Assembly (NCBI RefSeq): GCF_041435055.1
Contig: NZ_CP108002.1
Location: 3,038,001-3,102,000 of the forward strand
Source of the DNA: Streptomyces sp. NBC_00341
GTDB lineage: Bacteria > Actinomycetota > Actinomycetes > Streptomycetales > Streptomycetaceae
Direction of reading: 5' to 3'
DNA length: 64,000 nt
Under the pieces are notes generated by a model, which had not been told where the DNA came from, searched no databases, and was given only the letters and a program-made list of their open reading frames with translations. Positions 23,906 through 33,351 of this stretch are shown piece by piece. Every line of letters starts with the position of its first letter. Within the stretch, counting starts at the first letter, position 1. The position numbers were made by a program, and so were the translations under genes.

Positions 23906-24873
23906 GGCGACGGCCCGAGGCGGCTCGGGTCAGGCTCCCGGCAGCCCCCGGGGTCCGGGGCGGGCAGCTCGCCGGACTCCGGGACGGGCCGCAGCTCCAG
24001 GCAGCTGCGCACGAAGTCCCGGACGGCGGCGGGGACATCGGGCGTACGGGGCCGGGCGACTCCGACCCGGGACGGGCTGACCCCGCTGACCGGGCGGTAG
24101 ACCACGTCAGGGCGTTGGTAGAAGCGGGCCGTGGCCTGCGGGGTGAGGCTGACGCCGTAGCCGTTGGCGATCGCGTTCAGCCACTCGTCGGGATTGTGTG
24201 CGACGGCCCCGACCGTCACCGGGTGCCCGCCCCGCTCGTCCGAGGCCAGCCAGTAGTCGCGCCACCGGCCCGACGCCTCCGGGGTGGCGACGAACGGCTC
24301 CTCGAAGAGGTCGGCGAACGGGATCACCTCCTGGCCGGCCAGCCGGTGGCCGACGGGCAGCGCCACCCACCGGTCCTCGGTGATCAGCACCTCGATGTCC
24401 AGCGCCTCCTCGCCGGGGAACGGCAGCCGCAGCAGCGCGGCATCGGCGTCCCCGGACGCCAGCCCCGCCGTCGGGTCGTCCCACGAGGTCTGGTGGAGCT
24501 GGACCCGCCAGCCCGGCCGCCGCCGGGCGAAGGCCGCGATGATCCGCTGCGTCAGCTCGTTGGCCCCGCTCGCGACGAAGCCGACCCGCAGCACCCGGTC
24601 CGCCCGGCCGGCGGCGCTCTTGGCCGTGCGCAGGGCCACGTCCCAGGAGTCGAGTACGGCGGGGACCGATCCGGCGAGCGCGGCCCCCGCCTCCGTGAGC
24701 GTCATACCGGTCCGGGACCGGGTGAACAGCGTGACGCCGAGCAGCGCTTCGAGCTGCTTGATCTGTTTGGTCAGGGCGGGCTGCGAGATGAACAGCCGCT
24801 CCGCGGCCCGGGTCAGATGGCCCTCGTCGGCCACGACCGCGAACGAGCGGAGCAGCCTGGTGTCGACATCCAT
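23839..24873 (-). CDS. LysR-family regulator (divergent from MFS transporter)
   Basis: The 344-residue protein has an N-terminal HTH at 1-60 (LLRSFAVVADEGHLTRAAER, SQPALTKQIKQLEALLG) and a periplasmic-binding-like effector domain from ~90 to 295. The last ~45 residues (PDPGGCREPDPSRLGPSPQA...) are low complexity and partly read antisense through the end of the GGDEF-EAL gene. The native protein may have ended near residue 300 before an extension. It is divergent from the MFS gene (218 bases between starts), the usual LysR-target arrangement. The effector is unknown. Confidence 0.88.
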   Translation of the reverse strand: MDVDTRLLRSFAVVADEGHLTRAAERLFISQPALTKQIKQLEALLGVTLFTRSRTGMTLTEAGAALAGSVPAVLDSWDVALRTAKSAAGRADRVLRVGFVASGANELTQRIIAAFARRRPGWRVQLHQTSWDDPTAGLASGDADAALLRLPFPGEEALDIEVLITEDRWVALPVGHRLAGQEVIPFADLFEEPFVATPEASGRWRDYWLASDERGGHPVTVGAVAHNPDEWLNAIANGYGVSLTPQATARFYQRPDVVYRPVSGVSPSRVGVARPRTPDVPAAVRDFVRSCLELRPVPESGELPAPDPGGCREPDPSRLGPSPQASRARAPSSSVMRSGATARE

Positions 24874-25091
24874 GCCCCCAGGTTATGAAAGCGGGTATTG
24901 GACCGGCCGGGCGGTGCGGGCCGAAGCTCGTACGCGTAACCACCGCGCCGCACCGAAGAGTTGGCATGGGATCACCGGTCACCTCGCTGACCGGCACTCT
25001 CCGGGCGGGCGGCGCGGCCGGGAACCCGGCCGCGCCGCGACCCGGCGTCCTCCCGGTCGGCATCCGCGTACGAACCGCTGAGAGGCTCCCG

Positions 25092-26519
25092 ATGACCACC
25101 GCCGCCTCACCCCCGTCCGGGGACGCCCTGACCGGCACCACCGCCCCGGGGACCTCCGCACTCGGGCCGCGTGGCCTGCTGATCCTGATCACCCTGTGCG
25201 GGGCCACGTTCATGACCGGCCTCGACTACTCGATCATCACCGTCGCGCTGCCGGAGATCGGCCGCGACCTCGGCTTCGCCTCCACGGGCGATCTGCAGTG
25301 GGTGGCCACCGCCTGTCTGCTGCCCACCGCCGGACTGCTGCCGCTCTTCGGCCGGCTGTGCGACCTGGTCGGCCGGCGCAGGCTCTTCGTCCTGGGCGCC
25401 GCCCTGTTCACCGCGCTCTCGCTGCTGGCCGCCGCGACCACGGGTCCGGCGCTGCTGATCGCCGCACGGGCCGGACAGGGGGTCGCCGCCGCGATGATCG
25501 GGCCGACCGCGCTCGCCCTGATGACCGCCTCGTTTCCCGAAGGGCCCCGGCGCACCAAGGCGCTGGGGATCAACGGCGCGCTGCTCTCGCTCGGTTTCGT
25601 GACCGGCACCATCGGCGGCGGGCTCATCACCAGCGGGCTCAACTGGCGCTGGACGATGCTGCTGCTGGCGCTGATCGGTTCGGCCGTCCTCGTCGGCGCG
25701 CTCACCGTGCTGCCCGCCCCGGCCGACGCCCGCCGCGCGGGCCGTCTCGACGTGCCGGGCGCCCTGCTGTCCAGCGCCGGGCTGTTCGCCCTGGTGTACG
25801 CGATCTCGACCGGGGCCGACGCCGGCTGGGCGAGTGCGCCGACCCTGACCGCGCTGACCGGCGCGGTGGCGCTGCTCGCCGCCTTCCTCTTCGCCGAGTC
25901 CCGGCACAGCGCGCCGCTGGTCCCGCTCGGGCTGCTGGGCCGCCGCACGGTCAAGTGGAGCGCGCTGGTCGGGCTGATCACCTTCTCGATGTGCGGCGGT
26001 GCGACGCTGCTGCTCAGCCTGTACATGCAGGACGTGCTCGGCTGGTCGCCGCTGGCCACCGGATTCGGCTTCCTCGCCGAGGGTGCGGCCGCGCTGGTCG
26101 CCGGGACCCTGGCCTCCCGGGTGATCGCGGCGCGCGGTACGACGGCCGCGATGGTGAGCGGTCTGCTGGTCCAGGCGGCGGGCACGGGTGCGATGGTCCT
26201 GCTGCCGGGGAACGGCAGTCTTCCGCTGCTGCTGGTGACGTCGGGGCTGATGGGGTTCGGCCATGTCCTCGCCGTGGTCGCGTTCATCTCGACGCTGACC
26301 TCCGGGCTGCGGGACGACGAGCAGGGCGTGGCGGGCAGCCTGGCCCAGATGCCGCAGTTCGTGGGCGCCATCGGTGTCGCGGGGCTGGCCGCCGTCGCCG
26401 CCTCGGGCGACTCGCTGCTGGCCGGGCTGCACGCGGCCCTGCTGGTGGCGGGCGGCACGCTGCTGGCCGGGGTGCTGGTCGCGGCGCTCTTCCTGCGCCG
26501 CCGCGGGCCGGAGTGCTGA
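25092..26519 (+). CDS. MFS transporter, DHA2 (14-TM) drug-efflux type
   Basis: The 475-residue integral membrane protein has about 14 hydrophobic segments. Signature motifs are LDYSIITVALPEIGRDL (motif D1-like), LFGRLCDLVGRRRLFVLG (motif A) and the loop GLNWRWTMLLL. It likely exports drugs or metabolites with the proton gradient. ATG 25092 gives MTTAASPPSG; the in-frame upstream ORF to 24885 is GC-biased spacer. Its regulator is probably the divergent LysR gene. A perfect 21-bp hairpin follows 36 bases after the stop. Confidence 0.88.
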   Translation: MTTAASPPSGDALTGTTAPGTSALGPRGLLILITLCGATFMTGLDYSIITVALPEIGRDLGFASTGDLQWVATACLLPTAGLLPLFGRLCDLVGRRRLFVLGAALFTALSLLAAATTGPALLIAARAGQGVAAAMIGPTALALMTASFPEGPRRTKALGINGALLSLGFVTGTIGGGLITSGLNWRWTMLLLALIGSAVLVGALTVLPAPADARRAGRLDVPGALLSSAGLFALVYAISTGADAGWASAPTLTALTGAVALLAAFLFAESRHSAPLVPLGLLGRRTVKWSALVGLITFSMCGGATLLLSLYMQDVLGWSPLATGFGFLAEGAAALVAGTLASRVIAARGTTAAMVSGLLVQAAGTGAMVLLPGNGSLPLLLVTSGLMGFGHVLAVVAFISTLTSGLRDDEQGVAGSLAQMPQFVGAIGVAGLAAVAASGDSLLAGLHAALLVAGGTLLAGVLVAALFLRRRGPEC

Positions 26520-26555
26520 CCGGGTGCCCGCCCGGACGCCTGCGTACGGATACGC

Positions 26556-26602
26556 CGAAGCCGGTCCGGCCCCCACACGACGTGGGGGCCGGACCGGCTT
26601 CG
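26556..26602. terminator. Strong bidirectional terminator
   Basis: A perfect 21-bp stem runs from CGAAGCCGGTCC... (26556-26576) to ...GGACCGGCTTCG (26582-26602) around a 5-nt loop. It lies between the convergent MFS and monooxygenase genes. Confidence 0.9.
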
Positions 26603-26614
26603 GTGCGGCCCGGG

Positions 26615-27712
26615 TCAGGCTCCCGGCAGCCCGTAGGCGTCCGCGATCAGCCCGTAGCTGCGCAGCCGGGCCTCGCCGCCGTGGGCGTTGGCGGTGATCA
26701 TCAGCTCGTCGGCGCCGGTGCGCTTGGCCAGGTCGTCGAGGCCGGTGCGGACCTCGTCGGCCGTGCCGTGGACGATGTTGACGAGCCAGCTGTCGACGAA
26801 CTCGCGCTCCATCGGGGTGAAGGCGTACGCCTCCGCCTCCTCCGGCGTCGGGACAAGGCCGGGGCGGCCGGAGCGCAGCCGGAGCATCGACAGGGCGCCG
26901 GTCAGCACCTGGCGGCGGGCCTCGCGCTCGTCCTCCGCGGCCAGGGCGGCGACGCCGATCAGGGAGTACGGGGCGTCCAGCACCGCGGACGGCCTGAAGG
27001 ACTCCCGGTACAGCTCCAGGGCCGGGATGGTGTTCTGGGCCGAGAAGTGGTGGGCGAAGGCGAAGGGCAGGCCGAGCACGCCGGCCAGCCGGGCGCTGAA
27101 GCCGGAGGAGCCGAGCAGCCACAGGGGCGGCCGGGCCGGGGACTGGACGCCGCCCTCCGCGGTGGCCTGGACGGGGCCGGGGACCGCGTGGATGCGGGCG
27201 TAGGGGTGGCCGTCGGGGAAGTCGTCGTCCAGGAAGCGGGTCAGCTCGGCCAGCTGCTGCGGAAAGTCGTCGGCGCCCTCGTTGAGCCGTTCGGTGCGGC
27301 GCAGCGCGGCGGCGGTGGCGCCGTCCGTGCCCGGGGCCCGGCCGAGGCCGAGGTCGACGCGGCCGGGGGCCATGGCCTCCAGGGTGCCGAATTGCTCGGC
27401 GATGACGAGCGGGGCGTGGTTGGGCAGCATGACGCCGCCGGAGCCGAGCCGGATGCGTTCGGTGTGGGCGGCGGTGTGGGCCAGGATCACGGCCGGTGAG
27501 GAGGAGGCGACGCCGGGCATCGAGTGGTGTTCCGCGACCCAGTAGCGGTGGAAGCCGCGCCGCTCCGCGAGCTGCGCGATCTCGACCCCGGTGCGCAGGG
27601 CCTGGCTCGCGGTACCGCCCTGGCCCACGGTCACCAGATCGAGCACGGAGAGCGGAACGGGTGCCGTTCCCTCCGCCTTGCCACGGATCTCGTCGCCTCG
27701 AATCTCGTCCAC
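26615..27712 (-). CDS. LLM-class flavin-dependent oxidoreductase (luciferase-like)
   Basis: The ~365-residue protein has the bacterial luciferase-like barrel. It shows [20 protein letters not shown] at the N-terminus, [20 protein letters not shown] (typical AEHH motif), [21 protein letters not shown], and [14 protein letters not shown]. It uses reduced FMN (or F420) to oxidise small molecules; the substrate cannot be told. GTG 27712 is preferred by GGAGAGG with 7-base spacing. There is no membrane segment. It is separated by ~105 bases from the racemase-family gene on the same strand. Confidence 0.85.
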   Translation of the reverse strand: MDEIRGDEIRGKAEGTAPVPLSVLDLVTVGQGGTASQALRTGVEIAQLAERRGFHRYWVAEHHSMPGVASSSPAVILAHTAAHTERIRLGSGGVMLPNHAPLVIAEQFGTLEAMAPGRVDLGLGRAPGTDGATAAALRRTERLNEGADDFPQQLAELTRFLDDDFPDGHPYARIHAVPGPVQATAEGGVQSPARPPLWLLGSSGFSARLAGVLGLPFAFAHHFSAQNTIPALELYRESFRPSAVLDAPYSLIGVAALAAEDEREARRQVLTGALSMLRLRSGRPGLVPTPEEAEAYAFTPMEREFVDSWLVNIVHGTADEVRTGLDDLAKRTGADELMITANAHGGEARLRSYGLIADAYGLPGA

Positions 27713-27818
27713 GTCCTGACCTCTCCGATGGTGCTCTGATATCCCTCTGTACGTCCGGAGAGAACAAACAGGAGGATGGCTCCGTTTATTCCGGGCCCGC
27801 CACTGTCCCGGAGTCCGC

Positions 27819-28631
27819 CTACTCCGGGGTCCGGCCGGAGTCTCCGCCGTGCGCATACGAGCGGCCGCTGCCCCAGACCCGCCGGGCCTGCGGCTCCGCC
27901 GGGGCCGGCGGGGCCTCGCGGGCCGCGAAGAGCGTGCCGAGCCGCGCGGCCCAGGCGGGGCGGTCGGCCAGCCGCAGGGCCTCCCGGACGGCCACCTGGT
28001 TCGCGGTGAGGACCGGTTTGCCGAGCAGCTCCTCCAGTTCCGTGAGGTGGCCGACCGTGTGCAGGGCGGTGTCCGGCAGCAGGACCGCGTCCGCGTCCGG
28101 GCGGTCGGCGGCGGTGGCCAGCTCCTTGATCCGGTCCGGGCCCCAGTCGGCGGCCTCCGCGGCCGTGGCGGCACCGGCCGCGTGGGTGGCGAGCACCTCG
28201 ATGCCCTCGGCCGTCAGGAACGCGGTGAAGTGCGCGGCGATCTCCTCCGGATACGTCGCGGCCACCGCGACCCGGGCGGCGCCCAGCTTCCGTACCGCGT
28301 GGACGAAGCCGATGGAGGTGCTGGAGACGGGCACGCCCAGCGCGCGGGCCAGCGTCGCGGCCTGGGCGTGGGCGCCCTGCGGGCCGTACAGGAAACTGCC
28401 GCCGTCGCAGGCCCAGACGACGGACTCCACCCCGGAGCGCCCCAGCTCCTGCGCCCCGGCCGCGAGCCGCTCGGGGGCGCCCAGGGCCCGCAGGGCGTCC
28501 TCGCGGTAGGCGTCGTCGGGGCACTCGGTGTGCTGGACGACGAGTCTGATGGTGCTGTCGAGCAGGACCTCCATGCGCGGGAAGTCGCCCGCCGCGAAAT
28601 GGCCCGGGTAGAGGAATCCGACGGTCGTCAT
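27819..28631 (-). CDS. Asp/Glu racemase superfamily protein (maleate isomerase / EutA / AMDase-like)
   Basis: The ~270-residue protein starts at ATG 28631 ([20 protein letters not shown]). The first catalytic cysteine is clear in [13 protein letters not shown]. At the second active-site position the sequence reads LLPDTALHT with no cysteine, which fits single-Cys members (arylmalonate-decarboxylase-like) or EutA-type ectoine-utilisation proteins better than true racemases. The next gene cluster on the other strand contains an ehu-type ABC transporter, so a role in catabolism of an imported compound is suggested by neighbourhood only. The C-terminal ~20 residues are low complexity. Confidence 0.7.
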   Translation of the reverse strand: MTTVGFLYPGHFAAGDFPRMEVLLDSTIRLVVQHTECPDDAYREDALRALGAPERLAAGAQELGRSGVESVVWACDGGSFLYGPQGAHAQAATLARALGVPVSSTSIGFVHAVRKLGAARVAVAATYPEEIAAHFTAFLTAEGIEVLATHAAGAATAAEAADWGPDRIKELATAADRPDADAVLLPDTALHTVGHLTELEELLGKPVLTANQVAVREALRLADRPAWAARLGTLFAAREAPPAPAEPQARRVWGSGRSYAHGGDSGRTPE

Positions 28632-28831
28632 GTCCACCCTTCCTGTGCGCCGGCAGCTTCCGTCCGCTGTCCGGCTGTCTTCCGGAGCTCCCCCGTCTCC
28701 GTTCAAGTATTCCCCCATCCGCCCGGGTCATCGCTCCGAGCTGTTGACGGGGGCGGGAGCGGCTGCGAGCGTGGGCCGGGAGCCCACCTGGGGTCTGTCA
28801 CCCCAGGCCGACGCGGGAGGAACCGTCCCCC

Positions 28832-29791
28832 ATGCCGGAGCCCGTTCTGCTCGTACTGGACGCCGATCCACCGCCCCGGCTCGGCCGGCTGGCCGGGCGG
28901 GTCGCGGTCCGGCACACCGACGCGGCCGGTCTGGCCGCGCGGCTCCCCCATGCCGATGTCCTGCTGGTCTGGGACTTCACCTCCGACGCGGTGCGGGAGG
29001 CCTGGCCGGGTGACGGGCCGCGCCCTGCCTGGGTGCATACGGCGAGCGCGGGCGTCGACCGGCTGCTCTGCCCGGAGCTGGTGGAGTGCGACACGGTGGT
29101 GACCAATGCTCGGGGCGTGTTCGAACAGCCGATCGCCGAGTACGTGGCGGGGCTGGTGCTGGCGTTCGCGAAGGACCTCCCCGGCACCTTGGAGCTCCAG
29201 CGGGCGCGGCGGTGGCAGCACCGCGAGAGCGTCCCGGTCACCGGCACGCGTGCCGTGGTCGTCGGCGCGGGGCCGGTCGGCCGGGCGGTCACCCGGCTGC
29301 TGATGGCGCTGGGCGTCGAGGTGGCGCTGGTGGGGCGCACGGCCCGGCGCACGATCCACGGGGCGGAGGATCTGGACCCGCTGGCGGCGCGGGCCGACTG
29401 GGTGATCTGCGCGGCGCCGCTGACCCCTCGGACGTACGGGATGTTCGACCGCCGGTTCTTCGGGCTCATGCAGCCGTCGGCCCGGTTCATCAACGTGGGA
29501 CGCGGACCGATGGTCGTCGAGGGCGATCTGGTGGACGCGCTGCGCAAGCGGTGGATCGCGGGGGCGGCGCTCGACGTGTTCGCCACGGAACCGCTCGGCC
29601 CGCGGAGCCCGCTGTGGGACGTGCCCGGCCTGATCGTCTCGCCGCACATGAGCGGTGACACGGTGGGCTGGCGGGACCGGCTGGGTGAGCAGTTCGTCGC
29701 GATGTACGAACTGCGGGCGGCCGGGAACCCGTTGCCGAACGTGGTGGACAAACGGCTCGGCTACATCCCGGGGACGGATCTGGACGAGTGA
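28832..29791 (+). CDS. D-2-hydroxyacid dehydrogenase family protein
   Basis: The 319-residue NAD(P)-dependent oxidoreductase contains WVHTASAGVDRL (substrate loop), the dinucleotide site VVVGAGPVGRAV, INVGRGPMVVEGDL (catalytic Arg), DVFATEPL (Glu) and SPHMSG (His). These are the standard catalytic triad of the family. It reduces a 2-oxo acid or oxidises a D-2-hydroxy acid in the cytoplasm. ATG 28832 follows GGGAGGAA. It is divergent from the racemase-family gene and 255 bases upstream of the ABC operon. Confidence 0.88.
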   Translation: MPEPVLLVLDADPPPRLGRLAGRVAVRHTDAAGLAARLPHADVLLVWDFTSDAVREAWPGDGPRPAWVHTASAGVDRLLCPELVECDTVVTNARGVFEQPIAEYVAGLVLAFAKDLPGTLELQRARRWQHRESVPVTGTRAVVVGAGPVGRAVTRLLMALGVEVALVGRTARRTIHGAEDLDPLAARADWVICAAPLTPRTYGMFDRRFFGLMQPSARFINVGRGPMVVEGDLVDALRKRWIAGAALDVFATEPLGPRSPLWDVPGLIVSPHMSGDTVGWRDRLGEQFVAMYELRAAGNPLPNVVDKRLGYIPGTDLDE

Positions 29792-30046
29792 GCCCAACCC
29801 GGCCCGTTCCATGCCGACTTCACCACCCCATTGCGGACATCTACCGATAACACCCCGTCATCCGCCGCATCCCGCAAGGAAATACACCCTGCACACATCT
29901 CGTCGCGCTCCGCCCAACTTCGGACACGGGAAGGTCACCCTCCGGCCACCGTTCGGTTACATGCAATCTCCTGCTGCATAGACGTACGGGAGCGGGCAGC
30001 GTTCACCCTGTCCGGACTGTTCGAACCTTCCAGGAGACTGCGAACC

Positions 30047-30949
30047 ATGGCTGACTTCCCGAACCTGTCCCGCCGGGGCTTTCTCAACCGATCGGCAGCC
30101 GTGGGCGGTCTGCTCGTCGTCCCCGGCCTGCTCACCGCGTGCAGCAAGACCGGCGCCGACTCCGCGGACGGCGAAGGAGCCCTCGACAAGCTCCGCAAGC
30201 AGGGCTTCGTCCGGGTCGCGTACGCGGATGAGGCCCCGTACGGCTACATGGAGGGCAAGCAGCTCAAGGGCGAGGCACCGGCACTGCACCGCGAGATCTT
30301 CAAGGCCCTCGGGGTCGACGAGCTGCGGCCCACCCTCTCCGAGTGGGACGGGCTGATCCCGGGCCTCCAGGCCAAGAAGTACGACGTGGTCAGCGCCGGT
30401 ATGGCGATCACCCCCGAGCGCTGCGCCAACGCCCTCTTCTCGGAGCCCGAGTTCATCTCGCCGACCGCGATGATGGTGAAGAAGGGCAACCCGAAGAAGA
30501 TCACCGACCTGGCCTCCGCGAAGGCGGCCGGGATCACCATCGGTGTGATGGCAGGTGCGGTCGAGGGCTCGTACGCCGAGGGCGCCGGCATCTCCAAGGA
30601 CAGGATCAAGACGCTGCAGAAGCCGCAGGACGGCGCGGACGCGGTCAAGGGCGGCCGGGTCGACGCGTTCCTGCTCACCGGCATCTCGCTGCGCTGGCTC
30701 GCCAAGACCAACGCGGGCACCGAGGTCACCGAGGCCTTCCTGCCCGAGCTCAAGGGCAAGAAGCAGTACAGCCCCGGCGGCGCCGTCTTCCGCAAGGGCA
30801 ACGAGGATCTGCGGGACGCCTTCAACCGTGAGCTGAAGAAGATCGTCTCCGACAAGTCGCGCTATGTGAGCCTGCTCCAGGACTACGGCTTCGGAGCCAG
30901 CGAGCTCCCGCCGACCACCCTGAAGACGGCCGATCTCTGCAAGGGCTGA
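30047..30949 (+). CDS. ehuB: ABC transporter substrate-binding lipoprotein (EhuB-like)
   Basis: The ~300-residue protein has a twin-arginine motif (SRRGFLNRS) and a lipobox (GLLTAC), so it is probably exported by Tat and lipid-anchored. The mature part is a family-3 solute-binding fold (VRVAYADEAPYGYMEG, EWDGLIPGLQAKKYDVVSAGMAITPERC). Domain order and gene order B-C-D-A match ectoine/hydroxyectoine uptake systems, but related amino-acid transporters cannot be excluded by eye. ATG 30047 has GGAG 11 bases upstream. Confidence 0.75.
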   Translation: MADFPNLSRRGFLNRSAAVGGLLVVPGLLTACSKTGADSADGEGALDKLRKQGFVRVAYADEAPYGYMEGKQLKGEAPALHREIFKALGVDELRPTLSEWDGLIPGLQAKKYDVVSAGMAITPERCANALFSEPEFISPTAMMVKKGNPKKITDLASAKAAGITIGVMAGAVEGSYAEGAGISKDRIKTLQKPQDGADAVKGGRVDAFLLTGISLRWLAKTNAGTEVTEAFLPELKGKKQYSPGGAVFRKGNEDLRDAFNRELKKIVSDKSRYVSLLQDYGFGASELPPTTLKTADLCKG

Positions 30950-30968
30950 CAGGGACGGAACCCACCGC

Positions 30969-31703
30969 ATGAGTGATTTCTTCTCCGCCTTCATGGACGA
31001 TCTCCCACAGTTGCGCTCCGGCCTGTGGGTCACGCTGGAAGCCACGATCCTGGGCGCGCTGCTGGCCCTGGTGCTGTCGTTCGTCCTCGGCCTGATGTCG
31101 ATCAGCCGGCTGCTGCTGTCGCGCGGCGTCTCCCGCGTGGTCGTGGAGTTCTTCCGCGGCACCTCGCTGTACGTCCAGCTGTTCTGGTTCTACTACGCGA
31201 TGCCCCCGCTGACCGGGTACGAGCTGTCCCCGCTGGTCTGCGGCGTCCTCGCCTTCGGCCTCAACTACGGCGCGTACGGCGCCGAGGTGGTGCGCGGGGC
31301 GATCAACTCCGTTCCACGCGCCCAGTACGAGGCGACGATCGCGCTGAACATGACGCCGCTGCACCGGATGCGCAAGGTGATCATGCCGCAGGCCTGGGTG
31401 CAGATGCTCCCCTCCCTCACCAACCTGCTGATCCAGCTGCTGAAGTGCACGCCACTGCTGTGGCTCATCTCGGCCGCCGACCTGATGACCGCGGTCGAGA
31501 AGCTGCGCACCCGTACGGGTGAGACCCTCACCGCGTATGTGACCCTGCTGGCCTGCTACTTCGTGCTGGCGTACGCGCTGACCCTGCTGATGAACCTGCT
31601 GGAACGGTCCGCCAAGCGCAAGCTCGGCCTGGACACCGGCGGGCGCAGCCTGCTGAAGTCCCGCAGCGCCGTGACCGCCGCCGCCGCGGGAGGTGCCCGG
31701 TGA
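30969..31703 (+). CDS. ehuC: ABC transporter permease (EhuC-like, polar amino acid / ectoine)
   Basis: The 244-residue membrane protein has about five hydrophobic segments. The conserved EAA loop region is AINSVPRAQYEATIALNMTPLHRMRKVIMPQA, which contacts the ATPase. It belongs to the HisMQ/GlnP permease group. It starts 20 bases after ehuB and overlaps ehuD by 4 bases (GTGA). The last ~15 residues are Ala-rich. Confidence 0.82.
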   Translation: MSDFFSAFMDDLPQLRSGLWVTLEATILGALLALVLSFVLGLMSISRLLLSRGVSRVVVEFFRGTSLYVQLFWFYYAMPPLTGYELSPLVCGVLAFGLNYGAYGAEVVRGAINSVPRAQYEATIALNMTPLHRMRKVIMPQAWVQMLPSLTNLLIQLLKCTPLLWLISAADLMTAVEKLRTRTGETLTAYVTLLACYFVLAYALTLLMNLLERSAKRKLGLDTGGRSLLKSRSAVTAAAAGGAR

Positions 31704-32344
31704 ACGAGGGATTCAAGTGGGGCGCCGTCGGCGAGGCCCTGCCTCTGCTCCTGCAGGGGTTCAAGATCACCCTGCTGGCCACCCTGCTGGGCACGGTGGT
31801 CGCCGCGGTGCTCGGGCTGGCCATCGCGGTCGCCGGACGGGCTCCGAGCCGGTTCGTGACCGTGCCGGTGAAGGTGGTGATGGAGTTCATCCGCTCCACC
31901 CCGCTGCTGATCCAGCTCGTCGGCGCCGCCGCGGTGTTCAGCTCGGTGGAGCCGCTGTACATCGGCATCGTGGTGCTGGGCATCCACTACGCCACATACA
32001 CCTCCGAGGTGTACCGCGCCGGGATCGACAGCGTCCCGAAGGGGCAGTGGGAAGCCTGCCGGGCACTGTCCATGTCGCCCCGGCGGACCTGGCAGGCCGT
32101 GATCCTGCCGCAGGCGGTGCGCAACGTGCTGCCCGCCCTCGGGAACTACGCGATCCTGATGTTCAAGGAGACCCCGTTCCTCGCCGTGATCACGGTGCAG
32201 GAGATGGTCTTCAAAGCCCGTGAGTACGGGGCCGCACACTTCGTGTACACCGAGGTGTTCACGCTCGCCGGGATCCTCTTCCTGGTCGCGAGCTACCCGA
32301 CCTCGCTGTTGATGAGAAAACTGGAGAAGCGCCTTGGCCACTGA
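31700..32344 (+). CDS. ehuD: ABC transporter permease (EhuD-like)
   Basis: This 214-residue second HisMQ-type permease has five hydrophobic segments. Its EAA loop, GIDSVPKGQWEACRALSMSPRRTWQAVILPQA, is the canonical form. It begins with GTG inside the ehuC stop and overlaps the ehuA start by 11 bases, so the four genes are translationally coupled. Confidence 0.82.
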   Translation: MNEGFKWGAVGEALPLLLQGFKITLLATLLGTVVAAVLGLAIAVAGRAPSRFVTVPVKVVMEFIRSTPLLIQLVGAAAVFSSVEPLYIGIVVLGIHYATYTSEVYRAGIDSVPKGQWEACRALSMSPRRTWQAVILPQAVRNVLPALGNYAILMFKETPFLAVITVQEMVFKAREYGAAHFVYTEVFTLAGILFLVASYPTSLLMRKLEKRLGH

Positions 32345-33185
32345 ACCTCTCCCCGTGCAGAAGACCGCGGCCACGGCGCCCGAGGACGTCGTGCCGGTCT
32401 CCACCTCCAAGGTCACCGGGCATCCGCTGGTCCGCTTCGACAAGGTGGTCAAGCAGTACGGCGACCATGTCGTCCTCGACCAGCTGGACTTCACGGTCGA
32501 GCGCGGCGAGCACGTCACCCTGATCGGGCCCAGCGGCTCGGGCAAGACCACGATCCTGCGGCTGCTGATGACGCTGGAGAAGGTCAGCGACGGCGTGATC
32601 CGGATCAACGGCGACCCGCTGACGCACATGACGGCGGCGGACGGTTCGCTGAAGCCGGCCTCCGAGAAGCATCTGCGTGAGGCGCGGAAGAAGATCGGGA
32701 TGGTCTTCCAGCAGTTCAACCTCTTCCCCAACATGAAGGTGCTCCAGAACATCACAGAGGCGCCGATCAACGTCCTGGGCATGGACCGCGACAAGGCGGA
32801 GACCCGGGCCCGGGAGCTGCTCGACCTGGTCGGGCTCTCCGCGAAGGTCGACGCCCACCCCTCCCAGCTCTCCGGCGGCCAGCAGCAGCGGGTCGCCATC
32901 GCGCGGGCATTGGCGATGGAGCCGGAGATCCTGCTCCTGGACGAGGTGACGTCGGCGCTCGACCCGGAGCTGGTGGCCGGCGTCCTGGAGCTGCTGAGCG
33001 ATATCGCGCGCAACACCGACATCACCATGCTCTGTGTGACCCACGAGATGAACTTCGCCCGGGACGTCTCGGAGAAGGTGCTGATGTTCGACGCCGGACG
33101 GGTCGTGGAGTCGGGTTCGCCGGAAAAAATCTTCACGGACCCGGAGCACGAACGCACGCGCGAATTCCTCAACGCGGTGCTGTGA
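32334..33185 (+). CDS. ehuA: ABC transporter ATPase (EhuA-like)
   Basis: The 283-residue ATPase has Walker A GPSGSGKTT, Q-loop VFQQFNLFPNMKVLQN, signature LSGGQQQRVAIARAL, Walker B ILLLDEVTSALDP and switch histidine VTHEMNFARDV. It is typical of polar amino-acid importers of the GlnQ type. It starts at TTG 32334 with GGAG 12 bases upstream. The N-terminal ~30 residues (PVQKTAATAPEDVVPVSTSK) extend beyond the family norm. Confidence 0.88.
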   Translation: MATEPLPVQKTAATAPEDVVPVSTSKVTGHPLVRFDKVVKQYGDHVVLDQLDFTVERGEHVTLIGPSGSGKTTILRLLMTLEKVSDGVIRINGDPLTHMTAADGSLKPASEKHLREARKKIGMVFQQFNLFPNMKVLQNITEAPINVLGMDRDKAETRARELLDLVGLSAKVDAHPSQLSGGQQQRVAIARALAMEPEILLLDEVTSALDPELVAGVLELLSDIARNTDITMLCVTHEMNFARDVSEKVLMFDAGRVVESGSPEKIFTDPEHERTREFLNAVL

Positions 33186-33214
33186 CCTCGGCATCCGTCG
33201 TCCACTCTTGACCT

Positions 33215-33226
33215 TGGCATATGCCA
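33215..33226. promoter_or_regulatory. Palindrome between the ABC operon and the IclR gene
   Basis: TGGCATATGCCA is a perfect 12-bp palindrome 126 bases upstream of the IclR start. TGGCATATGCC also occurs at 19417-19427, ~90 bases upstream of the Prim-Pol-like gene. It is a candidate operator; the binder is unknown. Confidence 0.4.
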
Positions 33227-33351
33227 GGTGCGTGCGCCCCGGTCCGCGGTGCCGGGGCGCACGGCCGAGTCGTCAACACCAGCCCCTGAACAGGCCATTG
33301 GCCGCTATCGTGAGGACAGAGCTTGCGGTCACAACCTGGTAGGGGGAAACC

